This document shows positions 62,925 through 64,000 of a stretch of DNA of 64,000 bases, one piece after another. Each line of letters starts with the position of its first letter. The stretch's first letter is position 1. Under the pieces are notes generated by a model. It made no database searches. It saw only the letters and a list, made by a program, of their open reading frames with translations, and was not told the DNA's origin. Made by a program: the position numbers and the translations under genes. The stretch covers positions 1 through 64,000 of the forward strand of contig NZ_FRAF01000017.1 of NCBI RefSeq assembly GCF_900142255.1. Reading direction: 5' to 3'. This stretch comes from Alicyclobacillus tolerans (lineage in GTDB: Bacteria; Bacillota; Bacilli; Alicyclobacillales; Alicyclobacillaceae).

Positions 62925-63248
62925 TTATTCACATTGCACGAGCAAACCCTTTTGTTCGAGTTGTCGTAGTTCTTCGGACAGGTCGGGTAAATTCGAAAGC
63001 GATATCCCAATTTCATTCAAACGCTCTCTGTTCAAGGAATAAAACACCCACATTCCTTTGCGCGTCTCCTTGACCAGACCCGAAGTCTTCAAACGACTCA
63101 TGTGTTTCGATACGGCTGGTTGTGAAATCCCGAATATCGGAACAAGTTCACACACACAGCAGTCACGAGTCTGAAGTAGGGCGACAATCTTTAAACGAGT
63201 TGGATCGCCGAGAGCTTTCAACGCATCTGCAAGTTGGTCGAACTCCAT
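62925..63248 (-). CDS. arsR: ArsR-family arsenic-responsive repressor
   Basis: 107 aa. [20 protein letters not shown], then [20 protein letters not shown] with the C-V-C-E-L metal site in the recognition helix region, and [20 protein letters not shown]. The trivalent arsenic site releases the repressor from the operon promoter. The palindrome at 63270 is 22 bp from its start and is the likely operator. Confidence 0.95.
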   Translation of the reverse strand: MEFDQLADALKALGDPTRLKIVALLQTRDCCVCELVPIFGISQPAVSKHMSRLKTSGLVKETRKGMWVFYSLNRERLNEIGISLSNLPDLSEELRQLEQKGLLVQCE

Positions 63249-63269
63249 AAAATCACCCCAATGAACAGT

Positions 63270-63285
63270 ATAACCATATGGTTAT
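63270..63285. promoter_or_regulatory. ArsR operator, 16-bp perfect palindrome
   Basis: ATAACCATATGGTTAT, directly upstream of arsR. Size and location fit an autoregulatory ArsR site. The 63286-63440 interval shows no gene. Confidence 0.75.
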
Positions 63286-63440
63286 TTGTTGTGCAAGTCC
63301 TCCACCGTACCCAAGGGTGCAAACCCGTGGTTCATTGTGCCATAAGTTGTTATCATCCGTGTTCGACATGTAGCCAAGTTTTACTCACAGTATTTAACGG
63401 GACTAATAACAATGACTTGCAAACGTCAGAAAGCCAAAGT

Positions 63441-63466
63441 ATTATTCAATTAATCAATTGAATAAT
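63441..63466. promoter_or_regulatory. operator upstream of ArsR-rhodanese gene
   Basis: ATTATTCAATT and AATTGAATAAT are a perfect 11-bp inverted repeat with a 4-bp spacer, 22 bp before the GTG of the divergent gene. Such TCAA/TTGA palindromes are typical of ArsR/SmtB regulators. Confidence 0.65.
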
Positions 63467-63487
63467 ATATCGGTGGAGGGGAGCAAA

Positions 63488-64000
63488 GTGGATCGAGATA
63501 CACGAGCGTGGAAAGATGCAATATACGAACAATTTGGGCGGATCGGAAAAGCATTATCCAGTCCACGTAGACTTGAAATATTAGACCTCCTATCACAAGG
63601 TCCGAAGAATGTTGAAACATTGGTGTTTGAAACGGGAATGAGTGTCGCGAATGTATCTCAGCATTTACAAACCCTCTTACAAGCGCGTCTTGTTCAATTT
63701 GAAAAACACGGCACTTACGCGGTCTATCAGTTATCCAATGCCAAAATTCCTGCTCTCTTGCTCCTGATTCAAGAGTTAGGTGAAGACCTTTTGGCGGAAG
63801 TCAGATTACTGCGGGACGAATTCCTGGCGAATCGCGATTCGCTTGAACCCCTTACGCTCGACGAATTGAGGGCAAGGATGGATATGGGTGAGGTATATCT
63901 GATTGATGTAAGACCCAAGGAGGAGTTTGAGTACGGGCATATCCCAGGAGCCATTTCCATTCCCGTTAAGGAACTTGCCGATCATTTATCAAGCATAGAT
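63488..64000 (+). CDS. ArsR-type regulator fused to rhodanese domain, partial
   Basis: GTG 63488 after GGTGGAGGGGAG; the frame is open for 171 codons to the window edge. The N-terminal HTH has FGRIGKALSSPRRLEILDLL, ETLVFETGMSVANVSQHLQT and VQFEKHGTYAVYQL, without metal-binding cysteines. A rhodanese domain begins at LDELRARMDMGEVYLIDVRP, then EEFEYGHIPGAISIPVKEL; its active-site Cys lies outside the window. Such fusions respond to sulfane sulfur or redox signals. It is divergent from the arsenic operon. Confidence 0.9.
   Translation, partial: MDRDTRAWKDAIYEQFGRIGKALSSPRRLEILDLLSQGPKNVETLVFETGMSVANVSQHLQTLLQARLVQFEKHGTYAVYQLSNAKIPALLLLIQELGEDLLAEVRLLRDEFLANRDSLEPLTLDELRARMDMGEVYLIDVRPKEEFEYGHIPGAISIPVKELADHLSSID

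Noticed and set aside
1-64000. CRISPR array or CRISPR-guided transposon
   Set aside because: No regularly spaced repeats and no cas genes near tnsABCD.

Overview
The window looks like accessory DNA from a spore-forming Bacillota (Bacilli). Ribosome binding sites are strong AGGAGG-type, GTG and TTG starts are common, promoters are sigma-A-like, and there is a 43-codon Spo0E-type gene at 42829. I cannot name the genus; an Alicyclobacillaceae-like host is only a guess. Almost no housekeeping genes are present. Defence genes, plasmid-type maintenance genes, transposition genes, metal resistance and many short or decaying genes dominate.

Layout. (1) 0-8 kb: start of an ECF sigma factor, small hypothetical and membrane genes, and nuclease-type genes (PD-(D/E)XK-like, GIY-YIG, NERD). 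(2) 8.1-11.9 kb: a complete Gabija pair, gajA (OLD-type ATPase/TOPRIM) and gajB (UvrD-type helicase). (3) 12-26 kb: a low-density zone of small genes and pseudogenes. At least five genes between 3 and 40 kb carry apparent nonsense codons, and several also carry frameshifts. A degenerate-ATPase gene is present twice, one copy broken. (4) 26-35 kb: an XRE regulator, a degenerate nuclease-like gene, and a type I restriction-modification operon (extra half-size hsdS, hsdM, hsdS, hsdR, YgjP-type metallopeptidase). (5) 35.2-37.3 kb: a Pycsar-like operon in which the membrane effector lies between two different class III nucleotide cyclases. (6) 37.4-41.1 kb: three unknown co-oriented genes, a pseudogene and a SIR2-domain gene. 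(7) 41.2-41.8 kb: a 614-bp element with 27-bp perfect inverted ends, an 8-bp target duplication and no transposase, carrying one membrane-protein gene (a mobile insertion cassette). (8) 42-51.3 kb: a very small promoter-ORF-terminator unit, Spo0E, a ParM/ParR-like partition pair, a structured leader followed by two possible replication-type genes, a 1.4 kb gene-free stretch with paired repeats, and several hypothetical genes. (9) 51.5-59.2 kb: a tyrosine recombinase followed by a Tn7-like tnsABCD module. (10) 59.2-64 kb: an arsenic operon read leftward (arsR, acr3, two arsC, arsI, trxB, HesB-like gene), with a divergent ArsR-rhodanese gene running off the right edge.

How it fits together. The region reads as a defence island with several independent anti-phage layers: type I restriction, Gabija, Pycsar and a SIR2 NADase. 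It lies beside plasmid-like replication/partition functions and a Tn7-like element whose downstream cargo is plausibly arsenic resistance. The most unusual items are the two-cyclase Pycsar locus with complementary active-site changes, the single-gene mobile insertion cassette, and a TnsA whose catalytic aspartate is replaced by threonine. All assignments come from reading motifs by eye; no database search was run.
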